Of a stretch of DNA of 12,636 bases, positions 1 to 8,884 are shown piece after piece. The stretch lies in NCBI RefSeq assembly GCF_029762515.1, contig NZ_JARVGN010000012.1, forward strand, positions 1 to 12,636. The letters are read 5' to 3'. The translations under genes and the position numbers were made by a program. The notes under the pieces are model-generated. The model was not told the DNA's origin. It ran no database searches and saw nothing but the letters and a program-made list of their open reading frames with translations. Source of the stretch: Methanocalculus sp. (GTDB lineage Archaea > Halobacteriota > Methanomicrobia > Methanomicrobiales > Methanocorpusculaceae). Position 1 is the first letter of the stretch. Every line of letters begins with the position of its first letter.

Positions 1-188
1 ATTATGGCGAGATCGGATACCGGGGACCCGCTCCACCAGCAGGAGAGACACAGCGGATCCTCTTCAAGGTCTATGGCCTCGATGCTCCCCTTGACTGTTC
101 GCCAGGTGCAGACAAGCATGAGGTGATTTGCGCAATGAAAGGGCATGTCCTCCAGTATGGGCAGACCGAGGCACTTGTTCAGCGATGA
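1..188 (+). CDS. PEBP-family (YbhB/YbcL) protein, C-terminal part only
   Basis: The window opens inside a gene whose last 61 codons are readable from base 3 to the TGA at 186-188. The peptide carries the PEBP C-terminal signature: GYRGPAPPAGETQR, then FKVYGLD, then a GHVLQYG stretch. It aligns without gaps to the last 61 residues of the next gene with 28 identities (about 46%), so the two are tandem paralogues. PEBP/YbhB proteins are small, mostly cytosolic proteins with an anion- or phospholipid-head-group-binding pocket; the role of the archaeal members is not settled. The 5' end lies outside the window, so start, promoter and full length are unknown. The gap to the next gene is 47 bp, which fits one transcript. 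Confidence 0.85.
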   Translation, partial: YGEIGYRGPAPPAGETQRILFKVYGLDAPLDCSPGADKHEVICAMKGHVLQYGQTEALVQR

Positions 189-235
189 CATACCCTTATT
201 ACACATGATACACACTCATCAACTGGTGACAATCC

Positions 236-694
236 ATGGAGAAACTGACAATAACCTTACCAACACGTGAATTTCCAGGCGACTACACCTGTGACGGGGC
301 AGACCGCTCCCCTCCCCTGACCATCGCCGGGTTAAACGATCAGGTGAAAGCCCTTGCCGTTATCATGGAGGATTCAAGTTCAGAAGGTGGCGGCAACTTC
401 GCCCACTGGATCATCTGGAATATTGAACCCGTCAAAATCCTCCCTGAATCACTCGCGAAAGAGCCGACGATCTCATTTCCGGTCTCAGCAGTACAGGGGG
501 TAAATGACTTTGGAAAGATCGGCTACTCAGGCCCATGCCCACAACCCGGATCACCCCATCGGTACATCTTCAAGGTCTATGCACTTGACAGCGAGATCGA
601 CCTTCCCGCCGGGGCGACACGAAAAGAGCTTGCTGCTGCACTCGCAGGCCATGTCATCCAGTTTGGGAATGCTGAGGCGATCTACTCGCGTTGA
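236..694 (+). CDS. YbhB/YbcL-type phosphatidylethanolamine-binding-like protein
   Basis: A complete 152-residue protein of the usual YbhB/YbcL length, without signal peptide or membrane segment. Recognisable elements are FPGDYTCDGADRSPPL (residues 13-28), HWIIWNI (57-63), the family block GYSGPCPQPGSPHRYIF (96-112), KVYALD (113-118) and GHVIQFG near the end. The ATG at 236 has GGTGA at 225-229 as ribosome binding site. In E. coli YbhB the HW motif is preceded by DPDAP, which lines the ligand pocket; here the matching stretch reads EDSSSEGGG (45-53), so the acidic-proline ligand motif is altered. The gene follows a paralogue and ends back to back with the convergent permease gene. Family assignment is firm; the biochemical function is not known. 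Confidence 0.9.
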   Translation: MEKLTITLPTREFPGDYTCDGADRSPPLTIAGLNDQVKALAVIMEDSSSEGGGNFAHWIIWNIEPVKILPESLAKEPTISFPVSAVQGVNDFGKIGYSGPCPQPGSPHRYIFKVYALDSEIDLPAGATRKELAAALAGHVIQFGNAEAIYSR

Positions 695-2470
695 TCAGTA
701 CATTGGCCAGAAGAAGATCAGGAGTGGGATCGAGACGGCCACAACGATCAGCTCAAGCACAATCCCCATCCTCCAGTAATCCGTGAACCTGTATCCACCC
801 GGACCCATGACCAGGGTATTGGACTGATGGCCGATCGGGGTAAGGAATGCACAGGATGCCCCGATTGCAACCGCCATAAGGAAGGGATCGATTGAGGCTC
901 CCATATCAAGAGCAATACCAATAGCTATCGGGGCCATCAGGACAGCTGATGCGGCATTGTTTACGAGATCCGAGAGGAACATCGTGATGACAAGGAGGAT
1001 AACGAGCGTCAATACCGGTGGAAATGTCGAGCCTGCCGAGACGATACTTCCGGCAATGAGTGCAGCACCTCCACTGATCTCAAGTGCCTGTCCAACAGGT
1101 ATCATTGCACCAAGGAGGATGATGATCGGCCATTCAACACTCTCGTACGTCTCGCGAAGAGAGATGATGGAGGTGAGGATCATCAGGACTACTGCAGCGG
1201 AAAAGGCGATCTGAACAGGCAGAAGCCCAAATGCAGATACCAGAAGTGCCGATCCGAAGATCATCAGGGCGAGGAGGATCATCTTCGGGCCACCTATCCT
1301 GAATCCCCGCTCTGCAAGAGGGAGGCAGCCGATTTTTGGAAGGGCTGCCTGCAATGCATCTTTTTTCCCCTGAAGGAGGAGAATATCGCCGGGCTGAAAC
1401 CGGACCTGTTTCAGCCGATCCTTGATCCGTCCGCCTTCCCGTGCAACTGCAAGGAGATTGAGCCCGTGTATCCAGCGGAGATTTGCAGAGTATGCAGTCT
1501 GGTCGAGGATCGGTGAATCCGGCTTGACGATCGCCTCAAGAATGCCCACACTCTCCGATCCGATCACCTCCTCGGTCACATCGTCTTTTTCAGTGAGTTC
1601 GAGCCGGGTTGCATCAAGGAGAGTCTGGAGATCATCGGAATGTGCCTTGATGATGAGGATATCACTCTCAAGTATCCTCTCATAGACCGAGGGAGCGACA
1701 ATCTTCCGGCCATTTCGTACGATCCCGACCACCATCACATCCGCCTCTGTGGCGGTCCCGATATCGATGATCATCTTTCCCGCGAATTTGGATTTTTCGG
1801 GAACCCTGACCTCGGTTAAGTAATCTTTAACGGAGAAAAGCTCTTCCTGCGATGCCGGTCTCTCCCGGATCGGGATCAGCCGATACCCGATGAGTGAGAT
1901 GAAGAGGATGCCACAGATCGCAACCCCCAGCCCGACATATGCGAAATCAAAGATGAGGAATGGATCGCCTCCATTCTGGATCCGATAGGTGGCGATGATG
2001 ATGTTTGGGGGTGTGCCGATGAGGGTGACCATTCCACCAAGGAGCGAGCCGAACGCTATCGGCATCAGGAGATATGAAGGAGATCTCCCGCTCTTCCTCG
2101 CAGTCCTGATGGCAACCGGCATCATCAGGGCCAGTGCCCCGATATTATTCATGAATCCGGAGAGAAGGGCAACGATACCGGTGAGTGAGAAGATCTGCCG
2201 CACCTTCCCATCACCCACCCGCGACACCTGGCGGGCAAGAATATCTATTAACCCTGAGTTCTGAAGCGCCTTACTCAGGATCAGAACAGCAGCAACGGTG
2301 ATCACCGCGGGATGGCCAAATCCAAGGAACGCATCAAGTGGATCGATGATCCCTGCAATGGTGACAATGAGGAGTGCAATCAATGCAACGATGTCATACC
2401 TGACCTTACCGGTCGCAAAGAGCACGAGTGCCAGAAGCAGCGTTCCAAAGACAATTGCAAGATCGAGCAT
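695..2470 (-). CDS. SLC13/DASS-type anion permease with two central RCK_C domains
   Basis: A 591-residue inner-membrane transporter. Residues 1-200 form a first hydrophobic half with the MNNIGALALMMP motif (107-118) and LIGTPPN (150-156), the repeated Asn-containing substrate/sodium-site motif of the DASS/ArsB-like superfamily. Residues about 205-290 and 300-385 look like two cytosolic RCK_C (TrkA-C) domains; the second has a typical RFQPGDILLLQG turn. Residues 395-591 are the second membrane half with LVNNAASAVLMAP and the paired motif LTPIGHQSNTLVMGPGG. This layout matches the YfbS-like group, thought to carry sulfate, dicarboxylates or related anions with sodium. The exact substrate cannot be read from sequence. 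The ATG has AGGAG at 2482-2486 on its strand and its own TATA-like box. Its stop codon touches the stop of the convergent PEBP gene. Confidence 0.9.
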   Translation of the reverse strand: MLDLAIVFGTLLLALVLFATGKVRYDIVALIALLIVTIAGIIDPLDAFLGFGHPAVITVAAVLILSKALQNSGLIDILARQVSRVGDGKVRQIFSLTGIVALLSGFMNNIGALALMMPVAIRTARKSGRSPSYLLMPIAFGSLLGGMVTLIGTPPNIIIATYRIQNGGDPFLIFDFAYVGLGVAICGILFISLIGYRLIPIRERPASQEELFSVKDYLTEVRVPEKSKFAGKMIIDIGTATEADVMVVGIVRNGRKIVAPSVYERILESDILIIKAHSDDLQTLLDATRLELTEKDDVTEEVIGSESVGILEAIVKPDSPILDQTAYSANLRWIHGLNLLAVAREGGRIKDRLKQVRFQPGDILLLQGKKDALQAALPKIGCLPLAERGFRIGGPKMILLALMIFGSALLVSAFGLLPVQIAFSAAVVLMILTSIISLRETYESVEWPIIILLGAMIPVGQALEISGGAALIAGSIVSAGSTFPPVLTLVILLVITMFLSDLVNNAASAVLMAPIAIGIALDMGASIDPFLMAVAIGASCAFLTPIGHQSNTLVMGPGGYRFTDYWRMGIVLELIVVAVSIPLLIFFWPMY

Positions 2471-2512
2471 CAGTAATAGAGCTCCTGTACTGATACTGGA
2501 TGATGATTGAGG

Positions 2513-2522
2513 AGATATATCT
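2513..2522 (-). promoter_or_regulatory. TATA-like box for the permease gene
   Basis: The palindrome AGATATATCT lies about 48 bp before the permease ATG. With the usual archaeal spacing it would start transcription near 2492, giving a leader of about 20 nt that contains the AGGAG site at 2482-2486. It sits in the 79-bp gap after the flavodoxin gene, so the permease could be made alone or by read-through from that gene. Confidence 0.45.
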
Positions 2523-2549
2523 TACCGGTTTGCAGGCAGAGACAGAAGG

Positions 2550-3062
2550 TCATGCCGGGTGAGAACCACCCAGATCCCCGGCCACCTCCAAAGCCCAGGC
2601 TTTGATCGCCTCATAATCCCGGAAATCACCGATTGGTGAGCTGACAACCTTCAGCGCCACCTTCTGGAGAAACGAAAGCTTCGCCGGATCCGTTTTACCA
2701 GCAAAATATCCGAGATGCGCAGGCTCAAAGGGGCTGATAGCCTTGCTCAGTGCAGCACGTGCCAAAGCCCGCTTCTCTTCATCATCTTCAACAAATGACA
2801 TCCCGACAGCAAATGCCGCCTTGAAACGGCTTTCAAGTGCGGCGTGATGGGCGCGTACATACTCCTCCACCTCACGCATGGCCCCCATATAGATCGGCCC
2901 CCCAAGGATGACAGCATCATAGTGTTCAGGCATCAGATCGGAGTTAAGCAGAGAGAGATCTGTGTCATATCCGGCATCCCGTAGCACCTCAGTAACCGCC
3001 CCGGCAACACCGGCGGTCGATCCTGCCCGTGTTGCATAGGCAACGAGTATTCGCCCGTTCAT
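2550..3062 (-). CDS. Flavodoxin-domain protein (HemG-like)
   Basis: A 170-residue soluble protein with a flavodoxin fold. The N-terminus has beta strand RILVAYATR followed by AGSTAGVA (residues 13-20), the phosphate-binding loop for FMN. YDAVILGGPIYMGAMREVEEYV, near residues 48-69, is the second FMN loop. The C-terminal third (PAHLGYFAGKTDPAKLSFLQKV and a helix ending in GDLGG) resembles the flavodoxin-like domain of the menaquinone-dependent protoporphyrinogen oxidase family (HemG/YfiT-type annotation), so it is probably an FMN-binding electron carrier or quinone-linked reductase. Archaeal relatives exist in organisms without haem synthesis, so the hemG name is not applied. The ATG at 3062 is preceded by a GGGGGAG site at about 3071-3077. 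It is divergent from groES and lies upstream of the permease gene. Confidence 0.85.
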   Translation of the reverse strand: MNGRILVAYATRAGSTAGVAGAVTEVLRDAGYDTDLSLLNSDLMPEHYDAVILGGPIYMGAMREVEEYVRAHHAALESRFKAAFAVGMSFVEDDEEKRALARAALSKAISPFEPAHLGYFAGKTDPAKLSFLQKVALKVVSSPIGDFRDYEAIKAWALEVAGDLGGSHPA

Positions 3063-3180
3063 GCGGACACACTCCCCCTCTGAACTGATGAAACTTCCGA
3101 ATTATGTTGCGCTCACCAGCACCAGAACACGGTGAGATAACAGTGTATCACAGAGAAGTTTTGAGGCAATAGGCAAAGGA

Positions 3181-3187
3181 TATATAG
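3181..3187 (+). promoter_or_regulatory. TATA box of groES-groEL
   Basis: TATATAG, preceded by the purine-rich GCAAAGGA that fits a BRE. Transcription would start about 25 bp downstream, near 3209, giving a leader of about 38 nt that contains the AGGAGAG ribosome site at 3231-3237. A CTCACC hexamer lies between the box and the predicted start. No bacterial CIRCE element is visible in the 185-bp divergent region 3063-3247. Confidence 0.6.
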
Positions 3188-3247
3188 AACTGCTACTCAC
3201 CTTATGTTAAGGCAGAAAGCCGAATCTATCAGGAGAGTTGATACACA

Positions 3248-3518
3248 ATGGCAATAGTTCCAATCGGTGAGCGTGTTCTTATCAGGCCGAGAAAACCTGA
3301 AGAGAAGACAAAGAGCGGGATCTATATCCCGGACAGCGCCCAGGAGAAGCGGAAAGAGGGCGATGTTGTCGCTTGCGGGACATATAAAGATGGGAAGGAA
3401 CTTCCCGTACAAGCCGGGGATCGGATCCTGTATGGCGGATACAGTTCAGAGAAGATCACCGTCGAAGATGAAGAACTCGTCATGATCGAATTCAAGGACG
3501 TCATTGCAAAAGTGGAAT

Positions 3519-3520
<2 letters not shown>
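3248..3520 (+). CDS. groES: Group I co-chaperonin GroES
   Basis: A 90-residue GroES, close to the bacterial length of about 97. It begins with the hallmark PIGERVLIRP (residues 5-14), followed by the mobile loop KTKSGIYIPDSAQEK (about 20-34) that contacts GroEL. Then come the core strands GDVVACG and GDRILYGGYSSEKI and the end ELVMIEFKDVIAKVE. It forms the heptameric lid of the folding chamber in the cytosol. The ATG has AGGAGAG 11-17 nt upstream. Its stop codon overlaps the groEL ribosome site, so the two genes are translationally linked. Group I chaperonins are typical of bacteria; in archaea they occur mainly in mesophilic methanogens beside the native thermosome, and are inferred to be transferred. 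Confidence 0.97.
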
Positions 3521-5143
<1,623 letters not shown>

Positions 5144-5147
5144 ACCC

Positions 5148-5154
5148 TTTTTTT
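5148..5154 (+). terminator. T-run terminator of groES-groEL
   Basis: A run of seven T residues begins 5 bp after the groEL stop and is followed by an AT-rich stretch. Archaeal RNA polymerase stops at such tracts without needing a hairpin. Confidence 0.55.
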
Positions 5155-5168
5155 AAATAATTTCATAT

Positions 5169-5202
5169 AAAAAAGAAAGAATCTCAGAGCCATCTCTGAG
5201 AT
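5169..5202 (-). terminator. Hairpin plus T run between convergent genes
   Basis: ATCTCAGAG (5181-5189) and CTCTGAGAT (5194-5202) form a perfect 9-bp stem with the 4-nt loop CCAT. On the minus strand it begins 4 bp after the stop of the DUF308 gene and is followed by TTCTTTC and a T6 run (complement of 5169-5174), which looks like an intrinsic terminator. On the plus strand it backs up the groEL T run. Confidence 0.65.
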
Positions 5203-5205
5203 CAA

Positions 5206-5739
5206 TTATGCAGATGCAGCTTTTGGCGTCATTATTCCCTGAACAATGCTGAGTATGCCGATTGCGATCGCAAAGACACCGATATAGACGGCGACCAGGA
5301 TCACCGCACCAAGCAGCGGGAAGATGAAGAAGATACCTCCGAGAATAACCGAGAGTGCACCGGAGAGCCCAAGGAGCAGGCGGATACCGCCTGAGTCCAT
5401 TACCGTAAGTGCAACCCAGATATCTGAGAAACCTGATATGATCGCAAGGATTGCAATGAGGATAGTCAGGGTAATTGCAGTCATGATCGGGTTAATTACC
5501 CCAAATATGCCACCAATCACCAGGAGGATTCCAAGGATGAGAAATGCAGTTCCAAATGATTCGCCAGAGGGCTTCATGAGTGACAGCCCGACAAGGAGAA
5601 GGCCATTGATCAGGATGAAGACCGCAAAGAGGATTGCAACCACCTCAACGGTGAGGCCGGGCCAGAAGAGCACAATAATACCTAGAAGAAGGGCAAGCAC
5701 TCCTCGCACGATATAGGGCATACGTGATTGTTCGTTCAT
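5206..5739 (-). CDS. HdeD/DUF308-family six-helix membrane protein
   Basis: A 177-residue integral membrane protein with six predicted helices, near residues 9-26, 30-52, 64-83, 86-108, 119-141 and 144-168. It is built from three similar helical hairpins. Each first helix is glycine-rich and ends at a proline: LFWPG (24-28), VINP (81-84) and FIFP (138-141). This threefold pattern, with the start MNEQSRMPYIVRGVLALLLG, is that of the HdeD/DUF308 family. HdeD in E. coli is linked to acid resistance, but the archaeal members have no established role. No Shine-Dalgarno precedes the ATG at 5739; a TATA box about 25 bp upstream suggests a leaderless mRNA. It is divergent from the radical SAM gene and convergent with groEL. 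Confidence 0.88.
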   Translation of the reverse strand: MNEQSRMPYIVRGVLALLLGIIVLFWPGLTVEVVAILFAVFILINGLLLVGLSLMKPSGESFGTAFLILGILLVIGGIFGVINPIMTAITLTILIAILAIISGFSDIWVALTVMDSGGIRLLLGLSGALSVILGGIFFIFPLLGAVILVAVYIGVFAIAIGILSIVQGIMTPKAASA

Positions 5740-5760
5740 ACTAGAGAATACGAGCGACAG

Positions 5761-5768
5761 TATTTAAA
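5761..5768 (-). promoter_or_regulatory. TATA box of the DUF308 gene, possibly bidirectional
   Basis: On the minus strand this reads TTTAAATA. Its centre is about 25 bp from the A of the DUF308 ATG (5739), so transcription would begin at or next to the start codon. On the plus strand the same bases read TATTTAAA and could also position a start near 5790 for the radical SAM gene, which matters for choosing that gene's start. Confidence 0.6.
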
Positions 5769-5775
5769 GAATTGC

Positions 5776-6975
5776 ATGTCTTTTCCACTTCCCTTATCAT
5801 CGTGCCCTTCAAATAATGATCTGCATTGTTATGCGGGTGACGATCAGGTGGTATTTTTTCATCTCTATTGTACAGACAACTGTAACCTTTGCTGCCGGTA
5901 CTGCCGCGGAAAACTTTTCGATGATGACGAGGATGAATGTGCATCACCCTGCGATATCGCAGTGGATCTCCCGGTGGAGTTTGATCGCTCACTGAAAAGC
6001 CCGCTGTACCGGTTCCTCGCAGCAGATCCCGAGCCGGTCCTCACCTTCATCGGCGGGGAACCGCTCCTGATGCATGATCTTATCTGCGAGATTATGGACG
6101 AAGCCCCCTGCAACAGGTTCATGCTCCAGACAAACGGAATCCTGCTCGATCGGATGCCTGCTGCATACAGAAACAGGTTTGAAACGATCCTCATCTCGAT
6201 CGATGGTGATGAGGCGACGACTGACCAAAACCGTGGGGAGGGAGTATATCGCCGTGCATTGCAAAATGCCAGGCTTCTCCGGGAAGAAGGCTTTAAAGGA
6301 GAGCTTATCGCACGAATGACTGTTGATGAAGAGACCGATATTGCTGCGTCGGTTCTTCACCTTGCATCACTTGAAGACTCCCCCTTCACATCCATTCACT
6401 GGCAGATGGATGCAAACTTCTCAGGAGATTATAAAAGACGGCACTTTGCAGAATGGGCCAGCGTAAACTATAACAGGGGTATCTCTTCACTCATCGATCA
6501 CTGGGTTTCTCATATGCAATCTGATGGCGATGTACTGAGGTGGTATCCCTTCCTTCAGACAACCGAAGACCTGCTACAAAACAGGCCATCCGGTCTTCGC
6601 TGTGGTTCCGGGGTGACAAATTTCACGATCCAGACTGATGGATCGATCATCCCCTGCCCGATCATGATCGGGATGAATGAATACCTGCTGGGTGATATCA
6701 GATCGGCTGACCCGACCCGACTGCGCGAAGTCCGGCCGCACCATCCCTGTACCGTCTGCTCGATAGCTGAGTTCTGCGGGGGGCGGTGCCTCTATTCAAA
6801 CATCATCAGGCCATGGCCACAGGAAGGAAGAGATGCTGTCTGTTCGACCATTCACCACCTGCGATCAGAACTCATTGCATCCCTCCCGATAATTCGCACC
6901 CTTTTACAGGATGGCAGAATCGATCCGGGATCATTTGCCCATACCAGGTATAATGGATGCGAGATCATCCCATGA
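5776..6975 (+). CDS. Radical SAM/SPASM enzyme, putative peptide-modifying family
   Basis: A 399-residue radical SAM protein. C36, C40 and C43 (CNLCCRYC) form the CX3CX2C cluster motif, and GGEPLL follows. The C-terminal part has the full seven-cysteine SPASM pattern, CX12GX4C (C276, C294), CX2CX5CX3C (C325, C328, C334, C338) and a last C356, expected to hold two auxiliary Fe-S clusters. SPASM enzymes often modify ribosomal peptides. The interior (SIDGDEATTDQNRGEGVY, ARMTVDEETDI, SIHWQMDANF, CGGRCLYSN) resembles, from memory, the AF1300/Mhun_1560-type archaeal peptide-modifying families. The start is uncertain. ATG 5776 lacks a clear ribosome site. GTG 5848, with GGGTGA at 5835-5840, would give a 375-residue protein beginning close to the cluster motif. 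A TTG at 5728 would overlap the divergent gene. No precursor peptide was found beside it. Confidence 0.88.
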   Translation: MSFPLPLSSCPSNNDLHCYAGDDQVVFFHLYCTDNCNLCCRYCRGKLFDDDEDECASPCDIAVDLPVEFDRSLKSPLYRFLAADPEPVLTFIGGEPLLMHDLICEIMDEAPCNRFMLQTNGILLDRMPAAYRNRFETILISIDGDEATTDQNRGEGVYRRALQNARLLREEGFKGELIARMTVDEETDIAASVLHLASLEDSPFTSIHWQMDANFSGDYKRRHFAEWASVNYNRGISSLIDHWVSHMQSDGDVLRWYPFLQTTEDLLQNRPSGLRCGSGVTNFTIQTDGSIIPCPIMIGMNEYLLGDIRSADPTRLREVRPHHPCTVCSIAEFCGGRCLYSNIIRPWPQEGRDAVCSTIHHLRSELIASLPIIRTLLQDGRIDPGSFAHTRYNGCEIIP

Positions 6976-7012
6976 GAGAGGCTACTGTGCCGAATGGTTT
7001 TACCCAAATACT

Positions 7013-7020
7013 GATATACT
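7013..7020 (+). promoter_or_regulatory. TATA-like box before the TPR-HEAT gene
   Basis: GATATACT lies about 35 bp before the ATG at 7052, in the 76-bp gap after the radical SAM gene. It would place a transcription start near 7042 and a leader of about 10 nt, so the TPR-HEAT/TauE pair may be transcribed independently. The match to a consensus TATA is only moderate. Confidence 0.35.
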
Positions 7021-7051
7021 TCGATTACATCAACGTTAGCAGGGATCTGGC

Positions 7052-8866
7052 ATGGGAGAGGAGAGAGGAGACCGGGAGAGGGGGGAAGAGCTCATTGCAC
7101 GTGCCCGTCTCGAAAAAGATCCTGCACGGAAGCTCTTCTTCGCAACCCAGGCGATGGCCTTTCTCCCTGATGATCCCGGAGCATGGATTGAACGAGGCAA
7201 GGCACTCTTAAAATCCGGGATGATCAATGAGGCCGAAACGCAGATCCTTGAGGTTATCCGCCAGAATCCTGATGAAGGAGAGGGCTGGTACCTGCACGGT
7301 GTCATTAAGAATATACGAGGGGAACGGGGTATTGCAAAATCCAGCTTTCAGAAGGCAACTGGTGCCATGGCAAAACCCGGTCCCGCCCATTATGCCCTTG
7401 GGAAACTGCTCCTTGAAGACAAAGAGTACGAAGAGGCACTCCGTCTCTTCGACGCCGCACTCAGCGAGGACAAGCGGGATCCGGATATCTGGTCTGCACG
7501 GGGAAGGGTACTGCTTGAAATGAAGCGGTTCAATCAGGCGATCATCTCATTCGATCATCTCCTTGAGATCCGGCCTGATGATGAGCAGGCAAAGGAAGCC
7601 CGGAGAAAAGCCATCCGGATGATGAAACAGGACCTGAACAGGACAGAGGAGCGGGACTTTACCCTCCTCCGGGAAGAAGCGGACTATCCGGGTCTTGTAC
7701 GAATTCTCTCCCGTGAGAAGAATTCCAGGGCGATGAAAGCTGCTCATGAACTCATCAGGCTTGGAACCGGATCAACACCATATATCCGCCCACTCCTCTC
7801 GAACAATGATCCGGAGATCAGGTTCCGTGCCCTTCATGTCCTTCTCGCAATTGGAGATCCCCGCTGTGCTGGGCTCTTTGTGAGAGTGGGATTATCCATG
7901 GAGACCCCGGAGGAGGGAGGCGGAGAGAAGGCAGCCACACTTCTTGATGCAATCGGCCGGTCTCTCAGGAGGATGAGGCAGCCTGCCGCAGTATCTGCAC
8001 TGGAAGAAGCCCTGACAGACAGGGAAGAAACGAAAATAATCCGTGCAATAAGGCTCGTTGAACGCACCCACGATGAGCGGGGGGTATCCCTGCTCATCAA
8101 AGCATCTACCCATCATTCGATCCGGGTAGCATTTGTCGCCCTCACAGCCCTTGGCACTCTTGGAGATCAGGAGACAATTGACCAGATCTTCACCCACCTC
8201 ATGAGCCATGATTCATCGATCAGGGGGCAGGCAAAAGAGGTGCTCAGACAGGTGATCAGGCGATCATTTCAACCCCTGATGGTCAGGTATGCATCAGGTG
8301 ATGAACCGGATCGGGCTTTTATTCGGGAGATCCTCCGTTCAATCGGGGGTGATCTGGTACCAGCCATCCTCCGTGAACTCATTCGCCAGGATACACCGGC
8401 AATCAGGGATGCCCTCTCGGATGCCCTGGCAGCGGCCGCCGATCCACAATCCATTCACCTGCTTATTGATGCCCTTGCATCACCTGAAGAGGGAGTACGC
8501 CAGGCTCTCCCTGCTGCATTCAAAGCTGTCGGAGTACCGGCAATCCATCCCCTGATGAAAAGCCTCCTTGATCCAAGGCGGCGGGTTCGTGAACGCAGCG
8601 TTGAGATCCTGGCCGGTATGGGAAGAACCGCCATTCCATCCCTTCTTGTTGCATTGGAATCAGAAGACGATGACCTGCAGAGCGGTGCGTCAGAGATCCT
8701 CATGCGTATGGGAAATGATGCGGTACCGGCACTTCAGGATGCAATGCTGTTGAAGGCACATGATCAGGAGACCACCGATATGATCAATAACCTGGTAAAG
8801 GGAATTTTGAAGAAAGAACGGATGAAACGCCTCCTTGCCGAATATCGCGGTGAAGAGCCCCTCTAA
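7052..8866 (+). CDS. TPR and HEAT-repeat scaffold protein
   Basis: A 604-residue soluble protein with no signal peptide or membrane helix. Residues about 42-177 contain four TPR units, for example PGAWIERGKALLKSGMINEA, PAHYALGKLLLEDKEYEEAL and PDIWSARGRVLLEMKRFNQA, each with the W/Y-G-A spacing of TPRs. From about 215 to 590 there is a long array of HEAT/PBS-lyase-type helical repeats, such as DPEIRFRALHVLLAIGDPR, HHSIRVAFVALTALGTLGD and DPRRRVRERSVEILAGMGR. Both folds bind proteins, so a scaffold or adaptor role is likely, with no catalytic motif visible. The N-terminus is very charged (MGEERGDRERGEE). ATG 7052 has only a weak ribosome site (AGGGA). The TauE/SafE gene follows after 18 bp and is probably co-transcribed. 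The specific function is unknown. Confidence 0.88.
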   Translation: MGEERGDRERGEELIARARLEKDPARKLFFATQAMAFLPDDPGAWIERGKALLKSGMINEAETQILEVIRQNPDEGEGWYLHGVIKNIRGERGIAKSSFQKATGAMAKPGPAHYALGKLLLEDKEYEEALRLFDAALSEDKRDPDIWSARGRVLLEMKRFNQAIISFDHLLEIRPDDEQAKEARRKAIRMMKQDLNRTEERDFTLLREEADYPGLVRILSREKNSRAMKAAHELIRLGTGSTPYIRPLLSNNDPEIRFRALHVLLAIGDPRCAGLFVRVGLSMETPEEGGGEKAATLLDAIGRSLRRMRQPAAVSALEEALTDREETKIIRAIRLVERTHDERGVSLLIKASTHHSIRVAFVALTALGTLGDQETIDQIFTHLMSHDSSIRGQAKEVLRQVIRRSFQPLMVRYASGDEPDRAFIREILRSIGGDLVPAILRELIRQDTPAIRDALSDALAAAADPQSIHLLIDALASPEEGVRQALPAAFKAVGVPAIHPLMKSLLDPRRRVRERSVEILAGMGRTAIPSLLVALESEDDDLQSGASEILMRMGNDAVPALQDAMLLKAHDQETTDMINNLVKGILKKERMKRLLAEYRGEEPL

Positions 8867-8884
8867 GAGAGAAAATGGGTGATT

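Noticed and set aside
3063..3247. CIRCE (HrcA) operator upstream of groES
   Set aside because: No TTAGCACTC-N9-GAGTGCTAA or near match is present; only short CTCACC hexamers are seen.
6976..7051. Small precursor peptide gene after the radical SAM gene
   Set aside because: The 76-bp gap has no short ORF with cysteines or a ribosome site; the frame starting at 6957 overlaps both neighbours and has no peptide-like features.
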